DNA of 64,000 nucleotides from Macrothele yani (lineage: Eukaryota > Arthropoda > Arachnida > Araneae > Macrothelidae). The notes under the pieces were generated by a model that ran no database searches, was not told the origin of the DNA, and saw only the letters and a list, made by a program, of their open reading frames with translations. The translations under genes were made by a program, and so were the position numbers. The stretch spans positions 143,427,240-143,491,239 of the forward strand of contig CM077013.1 in assembly GCA_039090855.1 (NCBI GenBank). The letters are read 5' to 3'. Below are positions 43,066 to 55,613 of this stretch, in pieces (within the stretch, counting starts at the first letter, position 1; each line of letters starts with the position of its first letter).

Positions 43066-43253
43066 GTGTTGTGGACCTTGTTACGTGCACTCTGTGATAC
43101 GTCTGGGTGGGTACACTGGGGATCCTGGGGTGGTCGTATTATTCTGATACGACCGTGTGTGGTGTTGTTCAGAGACGGATGGATTTAGTAATCACTTCGA
43201 CTTGTAATTTTTTTTTCAAATGACATGCTTCGAAAAGTTTCAGTTTATTTATA

Positions 43254-44198
43254 CAGGGTGATTCAGAACTCATGAGACAAACTTTAAGGGATGGTAGAGC
43301 ACACTGCAACAAACATGTTTTGTATAGGAATGTATAGGTGCAAGTGACGCGTTGAGGCACAAACATAAGAAATAGACATGAAAAGAAACATAAATTGTTT
43401 ACTTACAGCATCGTTGACAAGTGCTTCTTTACAGCAATGTTTACAATAATTGCTCAAAATTCCGTCCACCAACAGTAATACATGCGTGGCAGCGTCGACG
43501 GAGTGATTGGCGTACAGTTTCAAAGATGCCAGGTATTTTTCGCGCACGTGCATCCGCAACGGATATTCGAGCGACGAGGTCCTTCAGCAGATTCTACTGG
43601 AGTCTCGTAAACGAGGGCCTTCAGATGTCCCCATAAGAAGTAATCGAAGCTCGATAAATCGGGAGATCGCGATGGCCAACGGACTGGTCCACCACGGCCA
43701 ATCCATCGCACCTCAAAAGTGGCATCCCGGTAATTGCGCACATTAATGCTGAAATGGGCTGGCGCCCCGTCATGCTGAAACCACAGTCCTTGTCGGACGG
43801 CCAGTGGTACATCTTGAAGCAATTCTGGTAAAACCTCTTCCAGAAAAGTACGATAACATCTGCCATCGAGTCGCGTTGGTAGTAGATATGGTCCCAGCAG
43901 GAAGTCGTTCACAATACCCGTCCACACATTCACAGAGAATCGTTCTTGGTACATCGACGCTGCCACGCATCTATTACTGTTGGTGTACGTAATTTTGAGC
44001 ACTTATTGTAAACATTGCTTAAAAGAAGCACTTGTCAACGAAGCTGTAAGTAAGCAATTTATGTTTCCTTTCATGTCTATTTCTTGTGTTTGTGCCTGAA
44101 CGCTTCCCTTGCGCCCATACATTCCTATACAAAACATGTTTGTTGCAGTGTGCTCTACCACCCCTTAAAGTTTGTCCCATCAGTTCTGAATCACCCTG
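43254..44198 (-). mobile_element. long-TIR DUF4817-type element, copy 2, deleted
   Basis: Ends CAGGGTGATTCAGAACTCAT and its inverse, TA on both sides (43252-43253; 44199-44200). The inverted repeats extend about 190 bp (43254-43450 against 43995-44198). Length 945 bp because the 5' half of the gene is missing. Confidence 0.93.
43520..44002 (-). pseudogene. DUF4817-type DDE transposase, C-terminal half
   Basis: The 160-residue frame starts within the catalytic domain: YQERFSVNVWTGIVNDFLLG, LPTRLDGRCYRTFLEEVLPE, FQHDGAPAHFSINVRNYRDA, RWIGRGGPVRWPSRSPDLSS then FDYFLWGHLKAL. The DUF4817 HTH and the first catalytic motif are deleted; the frame shifts after VESAEG, where relatives continue DLVARI. 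It aligns along its length with 7950-8390, though the two differ in about a third of residues, so they are separate lineages. Confidence 0.88.
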
Positions 44199-44200
44199 TA

Positions 44201-44485
44201 TGTACAAGGATTGTTCAAAAGGTTCTTTTCTCGTGTCTGTATATTTGTACTCTGTCCTTCGAAGTTAACGATCTAGGACTTGTTTGAACCTGTCATTGAG
44301 AAAGAAGAGCAAAGGTCTTGCCAATATTTTTCTCTTCTCTGGCAGAGCATAAAGTTTGGTGTACGAAATCTATACGTTGTTGCTGTAAAATCAACTAAAG
44401 AAGAAGGGAGATTTTGTATATGCACACGGACGCAGATTGGGTACGACGCAAAAAAAAAAAAAAAAAAAAAGAAAGGCACGTCACT
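44201..44485. other. spacer with A-run
   Basis: Ends in an A-run (44450-44470) just before the likely hAT end. No gene. Confidence 0.5.
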
Positions 44486-44595
44486 GCAGGGTTGAAAAAA
44501 ATAAAAAACAAAACAAAAAGACCACCCAGGTTGGGATTTTTTTTTTTTTTGGTTTTATTGTTTTTTTTCAGGTTTTATTGGGCTTTTTTAAGTTT

Positions 44596-44645
44596 TGTTG
44601 GGGGGTGGGGGCGTATGGGGTTGGGGTGGGGGGACGTATGGGGTT
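44596..44645 (+). other. G-run cluster, possible G-quadruplex
   Basis: Runs of six, five, four, four, six and four G separated by short T/GTAT spacers (GGGGGGTGGGGG; GGGGTTGGGGTGGGGGG). The pattern meets the usual four-run rule for quadruplex DNA. It lies at the subterminal end of the hAT element. Confidence 0.7.
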
Positions 44646-44933
44646 TGGAAGAGTCTATTTGGTTTTCATATCCTTTCATTAAGATATCAAAGATTAAATA
44701 TTAGTAATGACAAATCCATGCAGCTTACCTATGGGTTAACAAAAATCTCCTTTTTATGTAGTCTGTTGAAATGTTTTTATTTAAATCTACACAAAGGCTA
44801 AGATACTTTACACACCACTCACTGCAATCTATAAACTAGTATTTGATCAAACTCTAAACCCTCATTAAACATTTCTGAGATGTTTAATTAAATTTGAGTA
44901 AAACTACAGATTTCAATATTTTTTGTGACAAAT

Positions 44934-46660
44934 TTACTGTTTGTTTTTTAAATATTTGTGGATCTTGACAAGTTTCTGTGCTTGTTCAACACTTAAGCGA
45001 TTACGAAGTTTTGACCAGACTAGTCCGCAAGTAGAAAATATCCTTTCTACTGCAGATGAACTGGCTGGACAACCACATAGACCTGACATGTAAGAGCAGA
45101 AATCTTTCAGGGTTCCAGTTTTGGTCACACTTAGATGTCGCTCCATCAGCTGCCACCATTTGGCAGCACTGAAGTTTTGCCCAACATCATTTACAAACAT
45201 AGACTTTGTATAGTACTTTGTGTCACATATTTTAAAACCGATTACAAAAATTATCCATTCAGGTTTCTTTTCTAACACCCAGTTATCAGCAATTTGTTCT
45301 TGCTCAGGGCTCATTCTCTTTCCCTGGTATTTTGGATTCATTAAGTTTGCCAAGTAGTGGCAAGGTTGAAGTGCTTGATACATTCTTTTTTTTATCACCG
45401 GTGTATACGGTTCAAGATCTGCGTTTTCCATAAGATCTGGCCACAGTTCCACTGCCTCAGAAATGTTTGTTTGTTCAGCCTGGAGAATGTCAAGTTCTCT
45501 ACTAATATATTTTAGCTGTTTTAGCATGTGTACTGCATCTTTGTAAATAATTACATTCCCTAGAATTTTATTTATTTATGTTTGGGGGAATTTGCAGACC
45601 ATTTGAGTGCTCAGAGGTCTGAATTTCCACATACTTTGGATAATATTTCACATAAACATTTATGCAATCCATTTGTGAATTCCAACGTGTTGCATTTGGC
45701 AGTTGTGGCATAAGTCCACCCATTTCTTTTAACAATCCGTGGGAGTGATGATGATTGCGGAAATACTTCTGCACCTCGACTATGTGTATCAAAACAGCTT
45801 TGTTCGTAATTTCCTCAGCTAGCAGACTGACATGTGCAGAGCACCCATAAGTCACCAAGGTTTCGTATTCCAGTTCCAAGGGTTCTCTCATTTTTATATT
45901 TTCATTATCAGTACACACGGCAAAAACATTTCCCCCGAATGTAGTCTTGCAGTATTCAATTGCAGTCTTGGAAATTTCCGCACAATACGCCAGTTTTTTT
46001 ATTACTCTCACAATCTATAGCCCTTAAAAAAAGAGCTTATGCCAGTGTGAATGCTTGTTGCAATTATGACATCATTATTAACATTTGACCACCCATCCAA
46101 CATCAAAGTGATGCTACTGTTGTTATCCTCAAGATGTTTTTTAAATGCATTGTCAACTTCACCAGATACTGTGTCCAACAGTTTTCCTCCTAGATCAATA
46201 CGACTAGGGCCAGAATAACAAGGGCGCAAACTTTCCACCATATCTTTGTATTCTGCAGTAGTTGCTGAATTAAAACAAATGTTATTTGCATAAAAAACCT
46301 GCCAATTTTTAAATCTAATGTACATTTTTGATTATCTGTTGTTTTTACAGTAAAACCTATCATCAGGTTTTGCCTTTTGGGCATATTTTCTGTGCCATGA
46401 GTATCTCCTTGTATCAAGTTGTGTGATCGCGTAGAATTCCCAGGAGTTGCTGATGTGAAATTTGGATCCATTTCTGATGAAAAAATCTCTGATGTACCAG
46501 GCATGGATCTTTTCAAACATCTGTTTAAGTGGCCTTTATTTCTTTCAATCTTTGCACTCACTTCTGAACCACAGTGATCACATTTTACTTTGTTCTTTTC
46601 ATCCGATCTGCTAATCTCCAACCATTCTGGGGCACAGTTTCGACCACTTCCTGCTGGCAT
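44934..46660 (-). pseudogene. hAT transposase, BED finger plus DUF659 plus dimerisation domain, broken
   Basis: Four frames in order. (1) 46660-46190: a BED-type finger (CDHCGSEVSA...GHLNRC, C-x2-C and H-x3-C). (2) 46325-46008: DUF659-type RNase-H-like start with LMLDGWSNVNNDVIIATSIH, first catalytic Asp. (3) 46011-45568: VCTDNENIKM with the second Asp, GCSAHVSLLAEEI and NATRWNSQMDCI. (4) 45527-44934: the C-terminal dimerisation region SSSAVERIFSTCGLVWSKLR then NRLSVEQAQKLVKIHKYL. Together about 570 residues, near the usual hAT length. Breaks are a frame change at about 46320, a stop near 46015 and a stop/frame change at 45530-45568. Motifs are well kept, so decay is fairly recent. Confidence 0.9.
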
Positions 46661-46679
46661 TGTATGTAAAAGTATAACT

Positions 46680-48090
46680 GAAGCTCCTTAAGTTTTTAAA
46701 TTTCAAATGACACAGTATAACATATACTGCAGCTGAGCTGAAGGGAAAAATAGCAATGGTAGTATGAACAAGAGATAAGCATGAGATACAACAAAAGAAT
46801 CCTATGACCTGTATCTGAAAAAGGTTTTTGTCAAGTCTCCAGCCAGCAGCCTACCCCATCAGAATCTGATAGGTTGATTTTAACTCTGATTGGTCATTGG
46901 AGTCACCTTCCAATGGTACTGGAGAGTGGGAATTAGAACTCTGAAAATAAGTCCAGTTTGCTTTCCTGATTTCTAAAACCTAGCAGATTCCCCCTTCACA
47001 TACTTGTGCCTCAGGCATTAGTGCACAGATAGCTCAAAAAACAGGTGTTTCACCCTTCTACAATGCATTCCTCAGGGATTAGTCAAACCTTCTTTATCTT
47101 CCCTCCAGCCCCAGGGCACAGGGAAACTAGTTCCCACCTACTTGGTTACCTCCACAGGATTTCAGGCATTCATATTTCACCCTGAAAAAGTATCAGGAAA
47201 AGGGTCTGTACTCCATATTAATGTAATGCCAGACTTTTAAAAAGATTTAGACCGGTGTTTATGCACATACAAGCATTTTCCTCTTAATCCATTAATATAT
47301 TTCAAGAAATCATCATGTATAAACGTTTTTTGTGTTTTCCGGAATTATCTGCAAAAACTATTTGCATTAACATTGAAATATAATTTGTAAGAACATTTTT
47401 ATTTTTAAATTTTTTATGCAGGAATAAATTATTTGTGCTGATGAATCTAAAATATCAAGGGTCAAATGTGTCCTGAATGCCTGACGATTAGCTCTTAGTA
47501 AAGCATCCCAAATGAAGTGGCTTTTGTAACTGCATTATCAAATAACAAAATCTTTCTAATGTTTTTGTTTGCAAATGATGTACAAAATTTCAGGGCAACA
47601 AAATTAGGTAATTATCAGAATTATATGCAGTGAAACTTAAACAATTTTTATTCCCACATCTAGTTTAGCTCCAGAATTTTTATTTATTGCACATTTTTAT
47701 CAGTAATCAGTTATGGCTATCAGTATATCAAAAATCAAAAGAAACAAACAAGTTAAACACATGCAAAAACATTAAAAATTACCAAATAGCATCTATGTAA
47801 TAATAAAAGCAAAAAAGGCATAATTAAAAACCAATTTGAGAACCAAGCTTTTGCATTTTAAAATGCTGCTTTTGAAACTCTTTGAAGAAAATATCCCAAA
47901 ATTGCATTAAAACTCCAAAGTATACTCCAGTTTAAAAAAAACAACAATAAAACCCACTACAGAGTGGGTTTTATTGTGTTTTTTAAAGTGCTTTTTAAAA
48001 AAAAAAAACCAGCACGGTTTTTTTTGGGCAAGTAGGTGGGTAGACATGTCCGTTCATCAAAAGTATATGGGATCACGCCTGCTCGTATGG
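46680..48090. other. AT-rich 5' region of the hAT element
   Basis: No coding motif. An inverted repeat AATAAAACCCACT / AGTGGGTTTTATT lies at 47946-47975 with a loop of a few bases, followed by long A and T runs. Could be the subterminal structure of the hAT element. Confidence 0.45.
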
Positions 48091-48094
48091 TACC

Positions 48095-48345
48095 CTTACA
48101 GGACAGATGGACAAATTCAAAGAAGGGTGAAAGAGCTTTGAAGACCTTCCTCAGGAAGACCAAAGCAGGCCGTGAACGACAGAACCATCGCCGTGGTTCG
48201 TGAACTCATTGACGAAAACACACACATCACCGTTCTACTAACAATTTTTGATGTCGCTATATCGACTGGAAGTGTGCAAATAAATATTCATCAACATTTA
48301 AAGTTTAACAAGATCTATGCCAAATAGGTGCCATACAATGTTCAT
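48095..48345 (+). pseudogene. mariner transposase fragment, second HTH
   Basis: The frame reads AVNDRTIAVVRELIDENTHI, TVLLTIFDVAISTGSVQINI then HQHLKFNKIYAK and a stop before VP. This matches the second helix-turn-helix of mariner transposases (VRELI-ED-R-TI...I-GSV--IL---L). No TIRs or catalytic part. Confidence 0.68.
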
Positions 48346-49131
48346 TGTTTCACATTTGTAACACGTTTGTTTCAATTTGACGAAACATTGTTCTGTGTAT
48401 TTTCGTGACACTACACATCAAAATACGATTCTTACAATAATTAAATATAGCTTATGTACACGACGCGCGCGTGTACCACTTTGCTTTGTTGTCATAGCAA
48501 CAAAAACCCATTTTTCACAGCTGCTGGTGTGACTTCGTCTCATCCAAATCATTCTGACATGACGTCAGAGATGCGTTACGTCACACGATTAAAATCGTTT
48601 CAGAAACTCTTTAAACGTAGGAAAACGTTACGCCGGAAATTTCGGTTCTGCTTTGTTGTTCATAAACCATACAGAATTTTTTATTTGGAATCCTAGCGTA
48701 TGAAATTTAATTTTAGAATTCCTTTTGCGAACCTAAAAAGATTATTTTTGATTGTCGAACCAGTTTCTTTTCTCATTTAAGACTAAACATTGAGAGTTCC
48801 AATGCAGTAGGCAACAGTATATTATTTCATACGTTAACTGAAAAAATATGATTTGGAAACTTTTATTTTCCTTAACCACGATATTATCAGAATATAACTA
48901 ATTTTTTTGCAGAATATAGCGAGGTATTCATTTATTTATTGTCTATAAAAACCATGAGAAAAAAAGAAGAAAAGAAAAAATATTGTTTGTGCCCCTGTGT
49001 ATGAACTACCATAACATTTTAACGTTTGCAACTGCGCAGTTCTAAGTTTAGAAACAAAAGAAAATAGTTGGTTATTAAAAACTTACTCTACATATTTCAT
49101 TTTCCCCCGTCATTGTTGACGGTCTTTCATC
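48346..49131. other. no recognisable gene
   Basis: AT-rich spacer; a frame at 48454-48696 has no motif. Confidence 0.5.
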
Positions 49132-49133
49132 TA

Positions 49134-50223
49134 TTAGGGGTATGCAAAAGGTTTCGCTGTTTTAAGGAGAAAGAAGACAGGAACAGTTAGGAAACCAGTA
49201 CACATTTATTCAACGAAATATTTGCCGTTAGCATCAATGAATTTTTGCCGTTTTTTAGGCAAGAAATGAATGCTCCTGTGATAGAAGGACTCGAGTTTTG
49301 AGCTAAAGAACGCAATGACGAAAATTTCTACCTCTGGAACTGTGGTGAGCCGCTGTTGGGCTAGGGCATGTTGCATAGAGCGTAACAGATGAAAGTCTGA
49401 GGGTACAATGTCCGAGGAGTAAGCCAGGTACGGTAAAACCTCCCAATGTATCTGTTCAAGGGCTGATTTCGTGGTGGTACCGACATGTGGTCTGGCATTA
49501 TCGTGTAACAGGATGACTGAACGACGTCCTTTATGTGCGCATGGGCGCTTTTGCTTGATTGCGGCTTTCGGTTTCATCAACTGATCGCTATATCGTTGTG
49601 CAGTAATTGTTTCACCCGGTTTCAACAGTTCAAAGCACAACACTTCATGCATATCCCAAAAAACACACAACAGCACCTCTTTCCCGTGGATATCCTGTTT
49701 TGCAGTGGATGTTGATGGCTGGCCTGTGTCGACACAAGATCGCTTGCGTACGGGGTTTTCGCAGTAGATCCAGATTTCATCCCGGGTGACAACCTTCCAC
49801 AAGAATTTTTTCCCTTGAAACCTCTTCAGAAACGACATGCGTCGATTGAGCAACTTTCAAACGTTTCGCTAGTTACGTGGTCGATTGTGTGGCATCCTCT
49901 TGCAACAGCGATTCCAGCCCCTCGTCTGCGAGTACCTGCGGTTTAGCTACACGTGGCTTGTCTTCCAAATTTAGATCATCTTTGTTAAACCTGGCAAACC
50001 ATTCTCCCCACGTCCGCTCACCCATAACCGTTTCGGCATACGCCTGACATATTGAACCGTATGTTTCACTCGCACGTTTTCCTAAATTCAAAATGAATAA
50101 CAAACAGTGCCGCAAATGAACTTTATCTCCCGCCATGCTTGGCTTCATGTACGAACTGACAGCACGGGTCGCCTGCCGGTTAGACACCTAGCGGGAGAGG
50201 CGGAAACGTTTGCATACCCCTGA
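49134..50223 (-). mobile_element. mariner, deleted
   Basis: TIRs TTAGGGGTATGCAAAAGGTT and, inverted, TCAGGGGTATGCAAACGTTT, with TA at 49132-49133 and 50224-50225. Length 1,090 bp. The ends resemble those of mariner E (TTAGGTG...), suggesting a related subfamily. Confidence 0.92.
49206..50187 (-). pseudogene. mariner transposase with internal break
   Basis: N-terminal frame from 50187 covers the first HTH (VHLRHCLLFILNLGKRASET; CQAYAETVMGERTWGEWFAR) and part of the second, ending at a stop after QEDATQSTT. A deletion and frame change remove the rest of HTH2. The catalytic frame from 49853 keeps VVTRDEIWIYCENP (first Asp, although GDE is RDE), the SWVDPGQPSTSTAKQ-like block, VLCFELLKPGETITAQRYSD, VILLHDNARPHVGTTT and YSSDIVPSDFHLLRSMQHAL. 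All three Asp of DD34D are present. The C-terminus RQKFIDANGKYFVE is complete. Defective through the N-terminal break. Confidence 0.88.
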
Positions 50224-50225
50224 TA

Positions 50226-51640
50226 GTTACATCAATTGCTAGATGTTTGAAGCTTGGGTTTTCTAGACTATTTAAGAAAAGAATTTTCAATGGGTTCAAG
50301 CTGCCAATTCCTAGTTGATTTGATCTAGGAAGCTCTAGCCTATTCAGGCTGGTTCGGTCTGGGGCTAGATGATTCGAACTCGAAATGTTTAGTGAATTCA
50401 AACTCAGTATTTCTAGTTGGTTTAAATTGAGGATTTTTTTGCTGATTTCTAACTAGGTCAAACTATAGATCTTCAGCCGATACAAGTTTGAAATTTCCAG
50501 TTGTTTCACAGTGTGAATTTCGAACATCTGCCGACTTAGTATTTAGATACGATGCTTTCCGATTTCAGATGCCCAATTAGCAGAATATTGCTAATTTCAG
50601 CTGCATTAATCTGTTTACTTGAAAAGCACATTTTCTTTAGTACTATACAGACAGTATACGTGAGCAGAAATTCTAGTGTGAACTCTCGCCTCTGCTACAG
50701 GATATTATCCCTTCGTTCTTGAAGTTTTCTGCTTTTTCAAAATCACAGAAAAGCTAGCTGGTGTAATATTACACGAGGAATCTCTGAGCCACTTATAGCG
50801 CTTTGTTCAAATTGATTTTGTTCATCGCAAAATGTTTTAGATTATATAGCGTTGTACAATCTATTTTAATAAAATGAACTGTTATTTCCCCTCAATTTAA
50901 AATAGTTCATGAGTCTGAAATAAAACTTCTATTTTTTACGATAGCAATCATCAGGCCCCCTAGAAGCCATGAAACGGTTTTCGCAGAAATGTCACCTCGA
51001 CGAATCAACTTTGAAATAAGGATATAGGATTCTTCGGCACTGAGGCAGTGCCAAATTTCAGTTAAGAGATCTCCAGACAAAATGAGAGAGTGGGATAACA
51101 CATATGGATAACAACAGAGGAACACAGAGAGAACATGTGAAGTTACGAGGCCGATTAGGGGAGCCAGTTGGAGTCAGAAGCTGGGGGCAAACAAGACTTG
51201 GTTGTTTCTTTAGTCTGTGCGTGTCTGTCACTTTGCTTTTCACACGTCCTCTAGGGAAATCACGGGAGTCGTATTCTTTCTGATGTCGTCTTAGTTTGTC
51301 CCATGGCAGCTCAAGTTCCGTCATCACCCCTGAGTTTAGAACCTCCTTACACGATACGCATAGAGCACAAATCAGGAAGAAAATTCTGACTGACTTCTCC
51401 AAACTCACACGAGGGAAACAGAAGTACAATGAGAAGGAGGAAGCAATGACATATTTACGAAATGCCCTTCCTTGGCCTACAGTTCTTTTAATGAAAATGA
51501 GAGTAGGACAGCTTTCTCCTTATATTAAGATCTGTCTATCTAATGCCAACATGTTTGAAAATCTCTTTCCGTCAATTGTAAATACAGTACATTCGGCTGT
51601 CATTTTTATTTGTATATATCTCTCTCTTAAATATCAACTA
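50226..51640. other. no recognisable gene
   Basis: At 50230-50480 loosely repeated CTAGTTGATTTGA-type words suggest an old minisatellite. The rest is unassigned. Confidence 0.45.
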
Positions 51641-52324
51641 AATTCGCTGCATATCCATCTAACGCCAATAAATTATTGCCCATCGAAGATCTATCTCTAG
51701 CTTTCATTTCTATGCTTATCTCACTCTCTTGAATATCGACCAAATTCGCTGCATATCAATCTAACGCCAATAAATTATTGCCCATCGAAGATCTATCTCT
51801 AGCTTTCATTTCTATGCTTATCTCACTCTCTTGAATATCGACCAAATTCGCTGCATATCAATCTAACGCCAATAAATTATTGCCCATCGAAGATCTATCT
51901 CTAGCTTTCATTTCTATGCTTATCTCACTCTCTTGAATATCGACCAAATTCGCTGCATATCAATCTAACGCCAATAAATTATTGCCCATCGAAGATCTAT
52001 CTCTAGCTTTCATTTCTATGCTTATCTCACTCTCTTGAATATCGACCAAATTCGCTGCATATCAATCTAACGCCAATAAATTATTGCCCATCGAAGATCT
52101 ATCTCTAGCTTTCATTTCTATGCTTATCTCACTCTCTTGAATATCGACCAAATTCGCTGCATATCAATCTAACGCCAATAAATTATTGCCCATCAAAGAT
52201 CTATCTATAGCTTTCATTTCCATGCTTATCTCTCTCTTAAATATCGACCAAATTCGCTGCATATCAATCTAACGCCCACAAATTACTGTCCGTAAAAGAT
52301 CTATTTCTAGCTTCCATTTTTATG

Positions 52325-52356
<32 letters not shown>

Positions 52357-52420
52357 TATCGATCAAATTTGCTGAATATCAATCTAACGCCATAAATTAC
52401 TGTCCATAAAAGATCTGTTT
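51640..52420. repeat. 102-bp satellite, about 7.5 copies
   Basis: Unit starts GAATATCGACCAAATTCGCT. Full copies start at 51731, 51833 and every 102 bp to about 52140 and are nearly identical. The outer copies at each end are more diverged, which fits array growth in the centre. Confidence 0.95.
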
Positions 52421-53095
52421 CTAGCTTCCTTTCTATGCTTATCTTTCACTACCCCCCCCCCCCCCTCTCTTTCTTTGTCAAAGACCTATGAAGTGCATTA
52501 CTTACATATTGCCCATCCATTTTTGCACTCTTTGGTCTTTATTATCGTTTCGCCATTCCTTCTGTGATTCCCTTTTCTTTCTCTCGTTTTGTCCTTCTCT
52601 CCTTGATTTTCTTTTCCTTCTTTTGTTTTGTCCTTCTCTCTTTCGTGCTCTTTTATTTCTCTTCTGGTTCTTCTCTCTTCGATTATCTGTTTTATCTTGT
52701 TTTGTTCTTCTGTGTTTGATTCTCTTTTCTTTCTCTCATTCTGTACTCGCTTTGATGCTGTTTTCTTTCTTTCGTTCTGTCATTCTCTCTTAGATTCAGT
52801 TTTCTTTCTCTCGTTTTGTCGTTCTCAATTTGTGATGGTTTTCTTTCCCTCGTTTTGTCCTATATTTGTTTCTGTTTTCTTTCTCTCGTTCCGTCCTTAT
52901 CTCTGTTATTATAATCTTTCTCTCATTTTGTTCTTCTGTCTTTGCTTCCGTCTTCTTTCTTCCTGTTATCCTTCTCTCTGATTATGCGTCCTCTTCCTTT
53001 CCATTTGTTCTCTCCTTGATTGTCTTTTCTTTCCCTCATTTTGTGCTTCTCTCTTTAATCCTCCTTTCTTTCTATCTGTTTAGCAGATAGATATC
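52325..53095. repeat. polypyrimidine low-complexity DNA
   Basis: A (CT)n run at 52325-52352, a C-run at 52452-52465, then many TTTCTTTCTCTCGTTTTGTC-type units of variable length to about 53095. The Phe/Ser/Leu-rich open frames here are compositional. Confidence 0.9.
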
Positions 53096-53099
53096 TATT

Positions 53100-54700
53100 C
53101 CACTGATTATTTTTCTGTTACAGTATGCATAGAACGAACGTTTTCTTCCGGTTATTTCACCGCGTTTTCATTCTGCTGATCATTTCTCCTTTCACATTTT
53201 TATTTTCTCGCAACGCTGGCCCCCAGTATCGAAATTTTCTTTTGAATTTTTGTACTGGGTATCAACACGAGTTATTCGATTATACGGTTCTTCACTGCAC
53301 TTTGTGTATAACTTACTGATCTATCACCGTTATTTCGGTTCTACGGTTATCCACTGTACCTAGAGTATACCTTATTGACCAGCCACTGTTATTTCGGTTG
53401 TACGGCTATGTATTGTACCTTGAGTACACGTCCCTGACCGAACCGCTGGCTTTAAACTTGTACAAAGTTACTGCAGAAATATCTGTCATTACGTTCGAAC
53501 TTACAAAACGGCAGTATACGTCAAACGTCTTCGTCGACGTATGGTTTTTAATTTATAGAAATGCGCTTTCTGCTCGCTGAAAAGTCGCCTGGTTTCCACT
53601 TACTGAGAAAAAGAAATTTGCCAACAGGACCGTGGAACATTTAATAATTCACTGAAGCACCGCTTTAGAACACCGTCTTGCCCAAGCTCGACATTGGAAC
53701 ATTTCACTCTAACCCAGAGGTTCTAAAAGTTTGGGCTCCGCGAACGCTCTGCGAGGACTCCGAGACGCTTTACGAGAAAAATCTCCCGTGACACCGTTAT
53801 ATTCAATAACGAAAATACACTGGAAAAATTCACGTACTTACTAAATTCCTTATACAATAAATGTGCGTAATGCTACCTTCAAAGCATGTACCAAAAGTAA
53901 ATATCTACCCATATTGAAAGCCAAAACAAAGCACAATCTATTGTCGCCGCCGCTGAAAGTGTGAGCTCGCCATGGCGTCCTTGCTTCGCAGTATCTTTCT
54001 CTTACGCCTGCATGCTGCCAGGCTCGATGATCGAAATTGCTTATTGTTGCGAAGCTACAATAGGACGTGCTTCGAACGGGTTATTTCTCAGAAGAACGAT
54101 ACTATTCTTGAAATAGTGAACCGGCGCGACTCGTCTTTTCCCCATCGATGTTCTTTGTTGTTCGAGTTGAAAATAAACTACCATTGGGGGAAGTGACGTG
54201 TCGTAAGTCCGCGCATTTGTGGTAGTGTTTAACATTTGCGATGGATCGATGATTCGAGGCGCGAACCAGGAACGTTAAATCATCCATCAAGAAAGCGTTC
54301 GCATTCTATAGCGGAAGCCTCTGACGAGATTTTCAGAGAATTCATCTAGCACCTACAAGAAATAAGTTATGCCCTCTCGTAGTACCGCCCAAATGTAATG
54401 CACGATAATTTGGAAAATTATACATTGGCGAAAGATACGTCCGTAAGCAGTTAAAAATATGCCTTGCAGTATGACTGCAGTGAATATCAAAATGTTATCG
54501 ATCTGACATCTGTTACTTCTGAAAAGGCAGCGTTTGATCAAATACCATTGGGGAAATTTCGGTGCAGCGTCAAAAATTAGTACCCATGTTTATCACTGAA
54601 AGTGGTTAGAACACTCCATCCCTTTGTCAGTACGTATCTGTGTGAGACTGACTTCTCAACTTATGTTTCCATAAAATTCAAGAATCGCAATAGAGTGGAT
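53100..54700. other. no recognisable gene
   Basis: Two nearby copies of a TATTTCGGTT(C/G)TACGGTTAT-like word at about 53330 and 53390 suggest a local duplication. No coding motif. Confidence 0.5.
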
Positions 54701-54703
54701 GCA

Positions 54704-54789
54704 GAGCTGGACATGCGACTGAAACTCTCCTCCATAGAGCCAGACATGCGATTGCAACTCTCCTCCACAAAGCCAGACATGGGACTGTA
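54704..54789. repeat. 33-bp minisatellite, about 2.6 copies
   Basis: Unit AGCCAGACATGCGATTGCAA then CTCTCCTCCAYA, with each copy 33 bp after the last. Confidence 0.85.
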
Positions 54790-55600
54790 AATCACCTACA
54801 TAGAGTCGGGTGTGAAAGAACTATGTAAGGAGAAGAAAGAACTGCACTCGTCGCATTCGGACAAGAAATTCAATCATTTTTTACGCTTTCCAACCGTAGG
54901 TTGAAGAAGCGTATATGCTACAGCTTTGTCCGTACGATAACTCGCGTAAAAATGGTTCGATTTCGATGAAATTTTAGTATGTGGTAAGGAACAACCCTAT
55001 GAAAAATGGGTGAAATGGGTTCAAAGGTCAAGACATAGGAGCGAGATCCATTCCATCGCCTTCATGCGTCAAATGCTTTGATTGCGACACAACTTTATCA
55101 TTTTATTCCGGAGGTATACTGAACCCATTCTGGTGAATATCATCGAAATGAGGTCAAAGGTCAGGACACAGGAGCGAGATTTCTACCGCAGTCATTATCC
55201 TCATAAGTTGAGTAATGATTTCTGGTATGTTGGAAAGCGCATCATAATCAATGCACTGCATGATTTTACTAACTTGTTTAATTACAGAATACGATTATTT
55301 CTTTTCGTAAAAAGCAAATTTCCTAACAAGAACAAGAGTTTTTGCTGGAAACAAACTCCTATCCATAGCTCGTTCAGCTGGTTCATGTGCGCCATTTTCT
55401 TAACAGACAACATTTAACTGCAGCAGATGTTTCTTCCGTGTTCATTTAACCCGTGGTTGCCAGTTTCTATTCTTTAAACTCTGCAATTTGTTATAAAAAA
55501 CGTTGTAAAAATGTGTGAAAATCCTCTGTAGTAGTATGCAAGGAGGATAGAATAAGGGAGGGTGCATAACAAGCAAGCCCTACGTAAAGCTCTAAAGCCG
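54790..55600. other. no recognisable gene
   Basis: Two similar blocks, GGTTCAAAGGTCAAGACATA at about 55018 and GAGGTCAAAGGTCAGGACAC at about 55150, about 130 bp apart, mark a diverged duplication. No coding motif. Confidence 0.5.
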
Positions 55601-55613
55601 ACGTCGGTCCGTC

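Larger units (their letters stand above)
41550..43159 (-). mobile_element. Tc1-like element F with internal array
   Basis: Left end CACAGTCGCGTATCAGAACA then ATATGACCACC. The inverse of the right end begins CACACGGTCGTATCAGAATA and also leads into GACCACC. TA precedes the left end and TG follows the right. Length 1,610 bp, inflated by the 112-bp array. Confidence 0.82.
44486..48020 (-). mobile_element. hAT element (autonomous type, defective), ends tentative
   Basis: A possible left end CAGGGTTGAAAAAAATAAAA at 44486 leads into A/T-run-rich subterminal DNA. The far side has similar A/T-run-rich sequence with CCAGCACGG near 48008. No 8-bp duplication could be matched, so the right limit is a guess from composition (AT-rich against neighbours) and the transposase inside. 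Confidence 0.45.

Noticed and set aside
44414..44704. Lys-rich 96-residue frame
   Set aside because: Reads A-runs and G-runs at the edge of the hAT element.
52488..53090. Hydrophobic Phe/Leu/Ser-rich frames resembling membrane proteins
   Set aside because: They are translations of polypyrimidine low-complexity DNA.
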